Shown: positions 51,581 through 61,517 of the stretch, in pieces | How positions within the stretch are numbered: the stretch's first letter is position 1 | Layout: each line of letters begins with the position of its first letter | Source: WLWS01 sp965243105 | GTDB taxonomy: Bacteria > Pseudomonadota > Gammaproteobacteria > Eutrophobiales > Eutrophobiaceae | Direction: 5' to 3' | Length of the DNA stretch: 64,000 nucleotides | Assembly (NCBI GenBank): GCA_965243105.1 | Contig: CBDEUC010000003.1 | Span: forward strand, 372,001 to 436,000 | Notes under the pieces: model-generated | Told to the model about the DNA's origin: nothing | Database searches by the model: none | What the model saw: only the letters and a program-made list of their open reading frames with translations | Made by a program: the position numbers and the translations under genes

Positions 51581-51750
51581 CCATTTTTTCCGCCTATGTA
51601 GCGCTATTGCCCTGTCATATTTTACCTGTACAAAAACTTGCATTGAGGTTTGTGCAATAAACACATTTAAATTAACCTACTGGCATGCAGGTTTTCTTCG
51701 GTCGCCTGCTCAAAAAATTATTATCCCCGTGGATTAACAGGAACAACGTA

Positions 51751-53925
51751 ATGAACGAACGTGTGAATGTTCACGGCCTGCAGGTTGCGGGGCCGCTGTA
51801 CAAGCTTGTAAATGAAGAAATTATCCCTGGTAGTGAAGTGGAAGCCGACAGGTTCTGGAGTGAACTGGCTGCCATCATTAAGGATCTCGCACCGAAAAAC
51901 AGGGCATTGCTGGACAAGAGAGATCACCTGCAAAAGCAGATAAACGACTGGCATCTTGATAAATCCAATGATGCCCTGGATGTAGATTCCTACAAGACTT
52001 TCCTTTTCGACATTGGCTACCTGGTCCCAGAGGGTGATGATTTTCGCGTCAGTGTTGAAAAGACCGACGACGAGATCACAAGGATCGCCGGCCCCCAGCT
52101 TGTTGTACCGGTAGACAACTCCCGTTATGCACTGAATGCGGCAAACGCCCGATGGGGCAGCCTCTATGATGCTCTGTATGGAACCGATGTCATACTCGAA
52201 GCGGATGGCTGCAGGCGAACCCGCCATTACAACCCCGTGCGCGGGAAAAAAGTTATTGAGTACACCAAGAACCTGCTCGACAGGGCTGTGCCGACGGCCA
52301 TTGGCAGCCACAGCCACGTGGTGAAGTACAAGGTTCGCTCCGGCAAGCTGATTGCCGTACTGGGCGATGGTACGGAAACAGGTCTTGGCAAGCGTGAACG
52401 TTTTGTTGGTTATACGGGAGATCCGGATTCACCTTCAAGCATCCTGCTTGAACATAACAAGCTGCATATCGAGTTAAAAATTGGCGAAGGCTTTTACATC
52501 GGCCGCGGTGACCTTGCCAGTATCTATGATATCCAGCTCGAGTCGGCAGTCAGCACTATCATGGATTGCGAAGACTCGGTTTCCGCCGTGGACAGCGGTG
52601 ACAAGGTGCAGGTCTATCGCAACTGGCTGGGTTTAATGAAGGGTGATCTCACGCGCACGGTAAAACGCGGTGACGAAACCATTGAACGCCAGCTTGAACC
52701 CGACCGCGAATACATTGGACCGGGCGGTGAGGCATTCACAAGGCAGGGTCGCTCCCTCATGCTTTGCAGGAACGTCGGCATTCACATGTACACCGATGCC
52801 GTGACGACGGTTGATGGCGAGTCAATACCCGAGGGTATGCTCGATGCCATGGTAACTATCCTCGCCGCAAAACATGACCTGCTGGGCAACGGCCGGTATA
52901 GAAACAGCCGGAAGGGTTCTATTTATATTGTTAAGCCAAAGATGCATGGCCCGGAGGAAGTTGCGGCTTCCGTGGAATTGTTCTCAAGGGTTGAAAAAGC
53001 TCTTGGTATAAAACCTCTCACCGTAAAAATAGGCATCATGGATGAAGAACGACGCACAACGGTCAACCTGAAAGAATGTATACGTGCAGCCGAAGACCGA
53101 GTAATTTTTATCAACACGGGGTTTCTGGATCGTACCGCTGATGAAATACACACAAGCATGGAAGCTGGCCCCATGCTTCCCAAGGCGGATCTGAAAAAGG
53201 CCAGCTGGCTGCTCGCCTACGAAGACTGGAACGTTGATATTGGCCTGAAGCTTGGCTTGCCAAAACGCGCGCAAATCGGCAAGGGTATGTGGGCTGAACC
53301 GGACAACATGGCAGCGATGATGGAGCAGAAAATAAATCACCCAAGAGCCGGGGCAACCTGTGCCTGGGTGCCATCACCCACCGCCGCGACACTTCACGCT
53401 ATTCACTATCACCGGGTCAACCTCGGGACTCGCCAGAGAGAACTTTGCACGGTATTCAGATCAAGCCTGGATGATATCCTGGCAATACCACTCATAAGGG
53501 ATCATCAATTGAGCGAAGCAGATATTCGGTCAGAACTGGAAAACAATGCCCAGGGTATCCTGGGTTACGTGGTGCGCTGGATCCAGCAGGGTGTTGGCTG
53601 CTCAAAAGTACCGGATATTCGAAATACGGCATTGATGGAAGATCGCGCGACCCTGCGAATTTCCAGTCAGCATATTGCTAATTGGCTGCATCATGGCATC
53701 GTCAGCGAAGAGCAGGTGATTAACGTGTTTAAAAAGATGGCCGCGATCGTGGATCACCAGAACGCTGATGAGCCGGGCTATATCGACATGTACCCCGACT
53801 TTGACAGCAGCATTGCCTTCCAGGCTGCACTTGACCTGGTTTTTACCGGCTGTGAAGAACCAAACGGGTATACGGAACCCGTGTTACATAAACGACGCCG
53901 GGAATTCAAACACTCTATTTCCTGA
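51751..53925 (+). CDS. glcB: Malate synthase G
   Basis: Start chosen at ATG 51751, with AGGA upstream; the frame opens at 51685 but the extra 22 residues are not like the family. The 724-residue product has the length and order of malate synthase G: MNERVNVHGLQVAGPLYKLV, the beta-clasp with FVGYTGDPDSPSSILLEHN, the active-site region ESAVSTIMDCEDSVSAVDSGDK, NVGIHMYTDAVTTVDGE and the C-terminal plug. It joins glyoxylate and acetyl-CoA to malate. No isocitrate lyase gene is in the window. The gene is monocistronic, with an 8-bp inverted repeat after its stop. Confidence 0.97.
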   Translation: MNERVNVHGLQVAGPLYKLVNEEIIPGSEVEADRFWSELAAIIKDLAPKNRALLDKRDHLQKQINDWHLDKSNDALDVDSYKTFLFDIGYLVPEGDDFRVSVEKTDDEITRIAGPQLVVPVDNSRYALNAANARWGSLYDALYGTDVILEADGCRRTRHYNPVRGKKVIEYTKNLLDRAVPTAIGSHSHVVKYKVRSGKLIAVLGDGTETGLGKRERFVGYTGDPDSPSSILLEHNKLHIELKIGEGFYIGRGDLASIYDIQLESAVSTIMDCEDSVSAVDSGDKVQVYRNWLGLMKGDLTRTVKRGDETIERQLEPDREYIGPGGEAFTRQGRSLMLCRNVGIHMYTDAVTTVDGESIPEGMLDAMVTILAAKHDLLGNGRYRNSRKGSIYIVKPKMHGPEEVAASVELFSRVEKALGIKPLTVKIGIMDEERRTTVNLKECIRAAEDRVIFINTGFLDRTADEIHTSMEAGPMLPKADLKKASWLLAYEDWNVDIGLKLGLPKRAQIGKGMWAEPDNMAAMMEQKINHPRAGATCAWVPSPTAATLHAIHYHRVNLGTRQRELCTVFRSSLDDILAIPLIRDHQLSEADIRSELENNAQGILGYVVRWIQQGVGCSKVPDIRNTALMEDRATLRISSQHIANWLHHGIVSEEQVINVFKKMAAIVDHQNADEPGYIDMYPDFDSSIAFQAALDLVFTGCEEPNGYTEPVLHKRRREFKHSIS

Positions 53926-53940
53926 ATCCTGCGGCAGGTT

Positions 53941-53970
53941 ATACGGACCGTGATAAAGGCCCGTCCGTAT
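53941..53970. terminator. Inverted repeat after malate synthase G
   Basis: Arms ATACGGAC and GTCCGTAT are separated by 14 nt, 15 bp past the glcB stop codon. There is no T tract, so it may be a weak or Rho-assisted terminator, or an operator for the next gene. Confidence 0.35.
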
Positions 53971-54005
53971 TATGGGAACATGACCATTATTGCTACGAAC
54001 AAGTT

Positions 54006-54554
54006 ATGTCCACGGCATCTTTTTACAAGCAATTAGAAACCCGGGAAGGCGCCCTGCCACCTGTCGAAAACTGGAACCCGCCGCTGTCCGGGGAAATGGA
54101 TTGCATAATACGAAGAGACGGTACCTGGCAAATTGACGGTGGCGAATTACAAAACATTCGCCTGCAGCGGCTCCTGGCAAAAGTCTTGAAACTTGAAGGC
54201 GAGGATTATTACCTCGTCAGCCCGGTGGAAAAATGGCGTATTTCCGTGGAGGATCACCCCTTCATGGTGGTAGAGATCACGATGATCGATGCAGGCACGA
54301 AGGACCAGGTCCTGCAGGTACGTAGCAATATCGGAGACCAGGTAAACATCGGTGAAAAGCATGTCCTGTCCACCAGTGCCATACCTGGCCAGGATGAAAC
54401 CGTTTATGTACCGTTTGCCCGGGTTCGACGAAACCTTGCCGCCCGCTTTAATCGCAACACGCATTTGCAGCTGGCTGAGTATCTTGAACCGGGTGATACG
54501 GATAATGAATACCGGCTGCTCAGCTCGGGACATGTTTTCACTCTAGGTTTCTAG
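54006..54554 (+). CDS. DUF1285 protein
   Basis: 182 residues. The family signatures are PPVENWNPPLSGEMDCIIRRDGTW, LLAKVLKLEGEDYYLVSPVEKWRISVEDHPF and a short C-terminal beta region. The fold is known from structural genomics, but no function has been assigned. It is the first of three closely packed genes (5 bp to the NCS1 permease, then a 4-bp overlap to the NmrA-like gene). The link with nucleobase transport is unexplained. Confidence 0.88.
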   Translation: MSTASFYKQLETREGALPPVENWNPPLSGEMDCIIRRDGTWQIDGGELQNIRLQRLLAKVLKLEGEDYYLVSPVEKWRISVEDHPFMVVEITMIDAGTKDQVLQVRSNIGDQVNIGEKHVLSTSAIPGQDETVYVPFARVRRNLAARFNRNTHLQLAEYLEPGDTDNEYRLLSSGHVFTLGF

Positions 54555-54559
54555 CCTTC

Positions 54560-55987
54560 ATGACACAAAGCACCAGGGACATTATCGAAGATCATGCACT
54601 TGAGAAAGTGCCGGATGGGGAGCGTCATACCTGGCTCGATATAAGCTGGAATACGGTGGGTATTGTCACCACGCTGATCCAGCTTTACCTCGGCGCGCTT
54701 GTCACGTTTGTGGCGGGCATGAAAATCGGCCTGCTTGGCGGATTTATTGTGGCACTCATCGGTGGTGTACTTGGCTGGGGCACTGGACACATTGCTTATC
54801 ATTCCGGGCTCGCCAGCGGCGTGATGGCGAGGCTTTATGGCTTTGGTATCAAGGGCTCCGTGGTAGCCTCGGCGATATTTGCATTCATGATCATCGGCTT
54901 TATCGCCGCTGAAAACGTGCTGCTTTACAAGGGCTTCCTGTTTTACTTTGATGCGCAGGATTCTCTACTGAACCAGGTGCTGGTTTATGGCGCTCTTACA
55001 CTTGCCTGGATCCTGTTAACAATTTACGGATTCGACGCGGTAACCCGGGTCTCATCCATCACCCTCATAGGCTTTCTCCTGGTGCTGTTCTACATGATGG
55101 TGGACATCCTGGTGAATTCGAGTTTGCCACTCAATGAAGTCCTGGGCTTTGACACACAATTTCCTGAGACAGTGCTTGAGGGCATGGGGATTTTTAACGA
55201 ATGGGAGAAACTGATTTTTGTGATTAATATCCTTGCGGGTTCAGCAGGTGCCCTTGCCCTGGTGGATGCCGACCTCGGGCGCTACTCGCGAAGTTCAATG
55301 GATATTGGTATCGCCGCCTTTCTTGGAAACTTTGCGCTGGATGTTTTCATGATTTTCATGGGAGCAGTCATCATGTATGCCGGTATGCCGGCCCTGCTTG
55401 ATTACTATGTTAGCGTAGCTGGACTCAGCGAATCCGAAGCCGCACAAATCGCCATAGCAAACCCGGACAGGGTGGCAGCGGCCTTTATCGTATTCGGCGG
55501 TATCCTCGGAACCATCCTGATGGTGCTGGCACAAACCAAGGCCCAGGTATTGAATGCCTATAGCAGCTCTCTATCGCTGGCTAACCTGTTTGACGCCATC
55601 TTTTCCTGGCGACCCGGCCGTTACCTTTTCGTTATATTGGCAAACCTGCTTTCACTGCTTTTTCTCTACGGTGACCTGCTCAGCTGGTTTAATTCCTTCC
55701 TGGTCATTCTCGGCATCCTGACCATGTGTTTTGCAGGCATCATGCTCGCTGACTTTTTTATCGTTCGTCCCATTCTTGGTCAACAGGACACTGATGAATT
55801 TGGCGCAGACAATATAAACTGGGCAGGAATATGCTCCATACCCCTTGCCTACCTGCTGGCCCATCATGTGCTCGAAGAATTTGTGCCAGTAGAAATATTC
55901 ACGGCATTAACTGTAGCATTCGTTATTTATCCATTACTCAGGCTTTACGTATTTAAACCAGTGGGCACGAGACAGAACTCAGAATGA
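54560..55987 (+). CDS. NCS1-family nucleobase/allantoin-type permease
   Basis: 475 residues with twelve predicted membrane helices. The N-terminal TWLDISWNTVGIVTTLIQLYLG and the GTGHIAYHSGLASGV-like TM3 entry match the purine-cytosine permease (CodB-like) branch, as does NILAGSAGALALVDADLGRYSRS. Substrates of the family are cytosine, hydantoins, allantoin and thiamine-like bases. No catabolic gene for any of these is adjacent, so the substrate remains open. The stop overlaps the start of the next gene by 4 bp. Confidence 0.87.
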   Translation: MTQSTRDIIEDHALEKVPDGERHTWLDISWNTVGIVTTLIQLYLGALVTFVAGMKIGLLGGFIVALIGGVLGWGTGHIAYHSGLASGVMARLYGFGIKGSVVASAIFAFMIIGFIAAENVLLYKGFLFYFDAQDSLLNQVLVYGALTLAWILLTIYGFDAVTRVSSITLIGFLLVLFYMMVDILVNSSLPLNEVLGFDTQFPETVLEGMGIFNEWEKLIFVINILAGSAGALALVDADLGRYSRSSMDIGIAAFLGNFALDVFMIFMGAVIMYAGMPALLDYYVSVAGLSESEAAQIAIANPDRVAAAFIVFGGILGTILMVLAQTKAQVLNAYSSSLSLANLFDAIFSWRPGRYLFVILANLLSLLFLYGDLLSWFNSFLVILGILTMCFAGIMLADFFIVRPILGQQDTDEFGADNINWAGICSIPLAYLLAHHVLEEFVPVEIFTALTVAFVIYPLLRLYVFKPVGTRQNSE

Positions 55988-56853
55988 CAGAGACGATTTT
56001 AATTGTAGGCGGAACAGGGACCGTCGGACGTGAACTTTTAAAGGTCCTGTCAAGCAGGAACATTACCCCGAGAGTGCTATTACGCCCCGGGAGTAATTTG
56101 CCCGCGGCAGTAGAGAAAAGGGTGGAAATTGTCCGCGGTGACCTTTCCGATACGGAAAGTCTACGCTCTGCACTTGAAGGCGTAGAACAGGTATTCCTGC
56201 TTAGCAGGGATCAAGCACAGCAGGCAGAACTGGAGCAAAATCTTATTGAGCAGGCGGAAGAGCTGTCAGTACGCAGGATCATCAAGTCTTCTGCCTTTGC
56301 CGCTGGTTTGAATCCACCGGTAGGTTACGGGGTCAACCACGCAAGGGTCGAGGAGCGACTCATGAATTCCAGGCTACAGTGGGTGATACAAAGACCCTTC
56401 GTGTTCATGCAGAATTTTCTTGATGTCGCAGAGCTCGTGAATAACAAGGGTATTCTTCCCCTGCCCTTTGGACAGGCACGGATTGCCCTGGTAGATGCCC
56501 GTGATGTTGCGCTGGCTGCAGGTACCTTGCTACTTGAACCGCAAATCAATGGAAAAATATTTGAATTGACGGGTCCGGAAAGCCTGGGTATCGCGGAATG
56601 CACATTGACTCTTTCCGAGGTATTGCAGAAAAAGATAACTTACCGCTCACCGCCGTTCTGGTTTGCCGGCCTGATGATGCGCATGCAGGGCGTTTCATCC
56701 TGGGATGTCAGGATGCGCAAACAGCTTTTTAAAATGGTCAGGGACGGTGGAGAAGCAAATACCACCGGCGATTTTGAAAGTATCTGTAAAACGAAGCCGA
56801 GGGATTTCAGGACATTCGCGATGGATTACGCTACAGACTTTCTCAGGGCCTGA
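55984..56853 (+). CDS. NmrA-like NAD(P)-binding protein
   Basis: 289 residues of the atypical short-chain dehydrogenase class. The N-terminal IVGGTGTVGRELLKVL is the glycine-rich nucleotide loop. EIVRGDLSDTESLRSALEGVEQVFLLS and the sensor-type IIKSSAFAAG without a Tyr-x3-Lys pair indicate NmrA/QOR2-like binding proteins or reductases. Overlap with the permease gene (ATGA) implies coupling. A redox-sensing or reductase role is possible; no substrate is evident. Confidence 0.85.
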   Translation: MTETILIVGGTGTVGRELLKVLSSRNITPRVLLRPGSNLPAAVEKRVEIVRGDLSDTESLRSALEGVEQVFLLSRDQAQQAELEQNLIEQAEELSVRRIIKSSAFAAGLNPPVGYGVNHARVEERLMNSRLQWVIQRPFVFMQNFLDVAELVNNKGILPLPFGQARIALVDARDVALAAGTLLLEPQINGKIFELTGPESLGIAECTLTLSEVLQKKITYRSPPFWFAGLMMRMQGVSSWDVRMRKQLFKMVRDGGEANTTGDFESICKTKPRDFRTFAMDYATDFLRA

Positions 56854-56856
56854 AAC

Positions 56857-58149
56857 TTATATATCCTGGGAAATAATCTCAGTTGTCGCTGACAGTCGAT
56901 GGATCAGTGTACGCAGGAATACTTTCAAAAAACGCACCTGGCAATTGAGTGAGACCTGCGATATTACCGTTGAATTAATCTTGATCAACGCTGTCTGGTT
57001 TTCCGCCACGATTGATGCCGTGCGCTTGGTTTTTGCCAGGTAACCCATTTCACCAAAACAATCGCCGATATGCAGTGTGCGAATATTCTTGTCATTCTTG
57101 GTAACGTCAACCTTGCCTGAGACAATAATGTAAAAACAGTCGTCAAGCTCTCCTTCCACGATAATGTTTTCGCCCGGCTTGTATTCCTGCCAGTGACTTG
57201 CTCTCAGGATTTCCCAGATTTCCGGATCAGGAAAACCCTGGAAAAATTCCAGCTTCTTGATCATGTTGAATTGTTCTTCAACATCGATCTCTTCCTGCTT
57301 GGCTTCAAGCTTGTCAAATGCCCTGCTCAGGTCGGTGGCAAAATCCAGGCCGGTCTGGTAACGCTGGCTGGTTTCCTTGGCGATAGCCTTTCTCATGATA
57401 TCTTCAAGAGAATCGGCAACATCCGAGCGAAAATCGCGCATCGGCGCCGGCTCTTCGTTGAGTATAAGGTGAATAAGCCGGGAAAAGTTGTCAGTCTGAA
57501 ACGGATGGCGTCCAGTGAGTAATTCGTACATAACGACACCCAGGGAAAAAAGATCGGACTGGCTTGTAACACTCTCTTCACGAAGCTGCTCCGGCGACAT
57601 GTAGCGAGGCGAACCCATGACACCTTCAGGTGCGGTGGAGGTGGCATCCAGCTTGGTGATATGGGCAATACTAAAATCGCCGATCTTTACATCCTTCTCC
57701 TCGGTGATGAGAATATTGGATGGCTTGATATCCCGGTGTACCACGCCCTGGCGATGCGCATAATCCAGTGCGTTGGCACATTTGAAAATAATCTCAACAG
57801 CCTTCTCTATGGGTAACAGGGTATCCGGCTTGGTATGGCTCTTTAGCGTGTCGCCTCCCTCGATATACTCCATCACGATGTAACACGTCTCTTCATCAAC
57901 CCCTGCATCATGTATGCTGATGATATTGGGATGTGCCAGCATTCCGGCTGTATGAGCCTCGTTAAAAAACATGCGCCTGTAGCGTTCGCCGGACTCAGGG
58001 TCGTTCAGGGAATCTGCCAGTGCCACCTTGAGCGCGACCGAGCGATTTACAAAGGGATCATGTCCAAGGTACACAATACCCATGCTGCCTCGATCAATTT
58101 CATTGACGACTTCGTACTTGCCTAGTTGTTCAAGTGGAGAATCTGACAT
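56857..58149 (-). CDS. Ser/Thr protein kinase with C-terminal cyclic-nucleotide domain (1)
   Basis: About 430 residues from ATG 58149, chosen because the paralogue starts at the same place; an earlier ATG at 58188 is possible. The kinase domain has the glycine loop IDRGSMGIVY, lysine in VALKVAL, catalytic VVHRDIKPSNIL and SPRYMSPEQ. The Mg-binding motif is DFS instead of DFG. From about residue 310 a cNMP-binding domain follows, with the phosphate cassette FGEMGYLAKTKRTASIV. The layout suggests a kinase gated by cyclic nucleotide. It lies opposite pgi and opposite in orientation, and there is no membrane helix or PASTA repeat. Confidence 0.9.
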   Translation of the reverse strand: MSDSPLEQLGKYEVVNEIDRGSMGIVYLGHDPFVNRSVALKVALADSLNDPESGERYRRMFFNEAHTAGMLAHPNIISIHDAGVDEETCYIVMEYIEGGDTLKSHTKPDTLLPIEKAVEIIFKCANALDYAHRQGVVHRDIKPSNILITEEKDVKIGDFSIAHITKLDATSTAPEGVMGSPRYMSPEQLREESVTSQSDLFSLGVVMYELLTGRHPFQTDNFSRLIHLILNEEPAPMRDFRSDVADSLEDIMRKAIAKETSQRYQTGLDFATDLSRAFDKLEAKQEEIDVEEQFNMIKKLEFFQGFPDPEIWEILRASHWQEYKPGENIIVEGELDDCFYIIVSGKVDVTKNDKNIRTLHIGDCFGEMGYLAKTKRTASIVAENQTALIKINSTVISQVSLNCQVRFLKVFLRTLIHRLSATTEIISQDI

Positions 58150-58352
58150 TATATTTTGCGGTTCCAGCTTTCCTGTGGCGTACGTCAACTACTGGCGACA
58201 CGAGCACTGAGGCTGTTTTTTGTCCTTTTATATTAAGGCTCTATGGTACTGTAATAGCGAAAATATTCACAGCAAAAAGCTTGTGAACTGCATTCCATAC
58301 TTTACCTGTTGAACAAGCAGGCAAGGTACGCGCGGGCAGTTAACCGAGAACA

Positions 58353-58358
58353 TATAAT
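58353..58358 (+). promoter_or_regulatory. Candidate -10 element of pgi
   Basis: TATAAT lies 18 bp before the pgi start codon, which gives a very short leader. No good -35 is present and the ribosome site is weak (CCGGG). Confidence 0.35.
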
Positions 58359-58375
58359 GTGTCAGAATAGCCGGG

Positions 58376-59971
58376 ATGGCTGATACTCATCCTGAAAATC
58401 CCGGTTTCAAAAGTGCCTGGCAGGCTCTCCAGTCACACCACGATCAGCTCGCCAGTGTTCACATGCGGCAGCTTTTCCAGGAGGATTCGACAAGGGCAGA
58501 AAACTTCTCTGCCCGGCTGGAGCACTTGCTGCTGGATTATTCCAAGCACCGGGTTACGCAAACCACCCTCAAGCTATTGCAGTCACTGGCTGAATCCTGT
58601 CATCTCAAGCAGCAGATACAATCCATGTTTTCCGGCGAGCACATTAATTCGTCCGAGGAGCGTCCTGCAATGCACTGGCTGCTGCGCTGTCCGGCCGACG
58701 AGTCAGCGCTGGAAAACCGGGATGATTTGCAACTCGTGCATGAGCAGTTGCACAGGATGGAGGAATTCATACGCAGGCTTGGCCGCGGTGAAGTCCTGGG
58801 GGCAAGTGGCAAACCAGTAACGCGTGTTATCAATATAGGCATCGGTGGATCGGACCTTGGTCCACGACTCGTGGTTGATGCCCTGGAAAATCACCGGGCA
58901 ACCGGAGTCGAAGTCGATTTTGTTTCAAATCTTGACCCCGGGGATATGGCTTCCGCACTGTCAAGGGCAGACGCGGGCAACACGATGTTTATTATTGTTT
59001 CCAAGACTTTCACAACACTTGAGACCATGTCCAATGCCGCACTTGCACTCCAGTGGCTGGAAAACAATGGCTGCAGCGAGCCTTTCAAACAGCTAATCGC
59101 TGTCACCAGTAATCCTGGCAGGGCAGTGGAATTCGGTATTGAACAGGAACAGGTTTTCGAATTCTGGGACTGGGTCGGTGGTCGTTACTCGCTATGGTCC
59201 AGTGCGGGTATTGCTGCTGCCATAAGTATTGGCATGGAGAATTTCAGGGCCATGCAGGCAGGCGCACATGCTGTTGATCTGCATTTTCAAAATGCAGAAT
59301 TTCACAATAACATACCCATACTGCTCGCCCTGCTGGACATCTGGTATAGCAATTTTTTCAACTGCGAAACACTGGCCGTTGTTCCCTACGATGAATCACT
59401 CAACTTGCTGCCTGCCTACCTCTCGCAGCTTGTCATGGAAAGCAATGGTAAGTCTGTCACCCGGGACGGGAAGCAAGTTGGTATTTCAACATCGCCCGTG
59501 GTCTGGGGTTCGTCCGGAACAAATGCACAGCACGCATTTTTTCAAATGCTGCACCAGGGCACACACCTTGTACCAGTCGATTTCCTGCTACCGGTGAAAA
59601 ACCCGGCAAACCAGGATCAGCAACTCAAGCAGGTGGCAAATTGCCTTGCGCAAAGTGAAGCCCTCATGATTGGCAAGGACAACCTGGAAGAAATCGCCAG
59701 GAATTATCCCGGCAACACGCCGTCCAGCACCCTGCTCTATGATGAGCTGGATCCCTATACCCTTGGTATGCTGCTGGCAATTTACGAACACCGGACTTTT
59801 ACCTGCGCCATGATCTGGAACATTAACCCCTTTGACCAGTATGGCGTGGAGCTGGGCAAGCAGCTGGCTGGAACCCTGATCGCAGAACTTGAAAACGACG
59901 ATATTTCCGCCACGCAACACGACTGCTCTACGACCTTGTTAATGCAGGAATACAGCAAGCGAAACAGCTGA
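58376..59971 (+). CDS. pgi: Glucose-6-phosphate isomerase
   Basis: 531 residues with the full PGI fold. Motifs: INIGIGGSDLGPRLVVDAL (phosphate loop), FIIVSKTFTTLET, FEFWDWVGGRYSLWSSAG, with the catalytic Glu in the later VWGSSGTNAQHAFFQMLHQG and the final KQLAGTLI region. It interconverts glucose-6-phosphate and fructose-6-phosphate. The gene is single and lies between two opposite-strand Ser/Thr kinase genes; its 3' end is 7 bp from the second kinase's stop, so the two are tightly convergent. Confidence 0.97.
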   Translation: MADTHPENPGFKSAWQALQSHHDQLASVHMRQLFQEDSTRAENFSARLEHLLLDYSKHRVTQTTLKLLQSLAESCHLKQQIQSMFSGEHINSSEERPAMHWLLRCPADESALENRDDLQLVHEQLHRMEEFIRRLGRGEVLGASGKPVTRVINIGIGGSDLGPRLVVDALENHRATGVEVDFVSNLDPGDMASALSRADAGNTMFIIVSKTFTTLETMSNAALALQWLENNGCSEPFKQLIAVTSNPGRAVEFGIEQEQVFEFWDWVGGRYSLWSSAGIAAAISIGMENFRAMQAGAHAVDLHFQNAEFHNNIPILLALLDIWYSNFFNCETLAVVPYDESLNLLPAYLSQLVMESNGKSVTRDGKQVGISTSPVVWGSSGTNAQHAFFQMLHQGTHLVPVDFLLPVKNPANQDQQLKQVANCLAQSEALMIGKDNLEEIARNYPGNTPSSTLLYDELDPYTLGMLLAIYEHRTFTCAMIWNINPFDQYGVELGKQLAGTLIAELENDDISATQHDCSTTLLMQEYSKRNS

Positions 59972-59978
59972 GTCCTGC

Positions 59979-61280
59979 CTAGCTTCCTTCACTGAGGGAC
60001 GCGTACATCGCGGTGGTATCCGACAATCTTTTTACCAGGACACTTAAAAAGCGTTTACTGAAGTGCAGTTGACATTCAACCGATACCTGGTCGATCAAGG
60101 TGGAGTTGATCTTTATGAGCTGTACGTAGTTCTGAGCAATAATCGTCGCGGAACGTTCTGTCTTCGACAGGTATCCCATTTCGCCAAAACAGTCACCCTT
60201 CTGCAGTAAACCGATCACCTTGTTAGTCTTGAATACCTCTACACTGCCGGATGAAATGATATAAAAGGAATCATCTATATCACCTTCAACGATAATTTCC
60301 GTACCCGGCTCAAACTCCTGCCAGCTACAGGCATGAATAATTTCCCATAGCTCGGCATCGGAGAAATCATCAAAAAAATCAAGGCTCCGGGCTATATTCA
60401 GTTTTTCCTCAACATCAATATCCTGTTCAGGTTTTTCCAGGTAATCGAAGGAAAGACTGAGATCCGCTGCCATGTTAAGCCCCATCTTGTAACGATCTTC
60501 CCTGTTTTTTTGAAGGGCGTGGTAAACGATTTTTTCAAGGATATCCGGAAGGTCGCTTCGGTAGGTTCTCATCGGCGGCGGTTTTTCATTGATAATCATA
60601 TGAATCAGCCTGGAAAAACTTTCCGCCATAAAAGGGTGCTTTCCTGTCAGCAATTCGTACATAACGATGCCCAGGGAAAAAAGATCTGTCTGGTTGGTGA
60701 TACTGTCTTCCTGCACCTGCTCCGGTGACATGTAGCGCGGCGACCCTACAAAACCCATAGGCATGGTATGGGTAGTATCAGAAGTCATCACGTGGGCAAT
60801 ACTGAAATCGGCAATTTTCACGTCCCTGTCGCCGGTGATAAGTATATTGGTTGGTTTAATATCACGGTGAACTACGCCCTGGCGGTGGGCGTAATCCAGG
60901 GCCTTGGCACACTTGAAGATAATCTCGATGACCTGGTCGACCGGCAGCAAATTTTCTGGGCTACAGTAGGACTTCAGCGTCTCCCCCTGTGCTACGAGTT
61001 CCATGACAATGTAGCAGTGATCGTCTTCTGCGCCAGCATCAATAATCTCTACAATGTTCGGATGTTTTAATAAGCCGGCCGTATGAGCCTCGTTGAAAAA
61101 CATCTTGCGATACTGCTCGCCGGACTCGCGATCCTTGAGCGACTCCGACAGTGCCAGCTTGATAGCAACATCCTTTTCGATAAACGGATCGTAGCTCTGG
61201 TAGACGACGCCCATGCTTCCTCGGCCGATCATCTTCTGAATCTCGTACTTTCCTATTTTTTCGGGAATGGATTCTGACAC
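59979..61280 (-). CDS. Ser/Thr protein kinase with C-terminal cyclic-nucleotide domain (2)
   Basis: 433 residues, a clear paralogue of the kinase at 56857-58149 along its whole length. The glycine loop is IGRGSMGVVYQSYD, the catalytic loop VVHRDIKPTNIL, then DFS again in place of DFG, and SPRYMSPEQVQEDS. The cNMP domain has FGEMGYLSKTERSATII. Both copies also share the linker with IDVEE and the WQE..PG entry to the cNMP domain. It likely arose by duplication around pgi. Targets are unknown; pgi or the nearby nucleotidyltransferases are only guesses. Confidence 0.9.
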   Translation of the reverse strand: MSESIPEKIGKYEIQKMIGRGSMGVVYQSYDPFIEKDVAIKLALSESLKDRESGEQYRKMFFNEAHTAGLLKHPNIVEIIDAGAEDDHCYIVMELVAQGETLKSYCSPENLLPVDQVIEIIFKCAKALDYAHRQGVVHRDIKPTNILITGDRDVKIADFSIAHVMTSDTTHTMPMGFVGSPRYMSPEQVQEDSITNQTDLFSLGIVMYELLTGKHPFMAESFSRLIHMIINEKPPPMRTYRSDLPDILEKIVYHALQKNREDRYKMGLNMAADLSLSFDYLEKPEQDIDVEEKLNIARSLDFFDDFSDAELWEIIHACSWQEFEPGTEIIVEGDIDDSFYIISSGSVEVFKTNKVIGLLQKGDCFGEMGYLSKTERSATIIAQNYVQLIKINSTLIDQVSVECQLHFSKRFLSVLVKRLSDTTAMYASLSEGS

Positions 61281-61517
61281 CTTTTCTATCCTGGCCGCCT
61301 TTTCTTTTGCAAACGAATGTGCGTATAAATCAACTATTTATAGCTTATACTACTTGAAACTCTGAGCACATGATAGTCGCACACCCGGCCTCGCATACCG
61401 CTACAAACAGCGCACGGCCTTATTTTTACGGGGCAGGCGTAATTGTCAGGTGGTCGCGGGTACCTTCGGCTATACTATCGCCCGCTCTGAACTAACGAAC
61501 CAGCATACTTGAAATAA

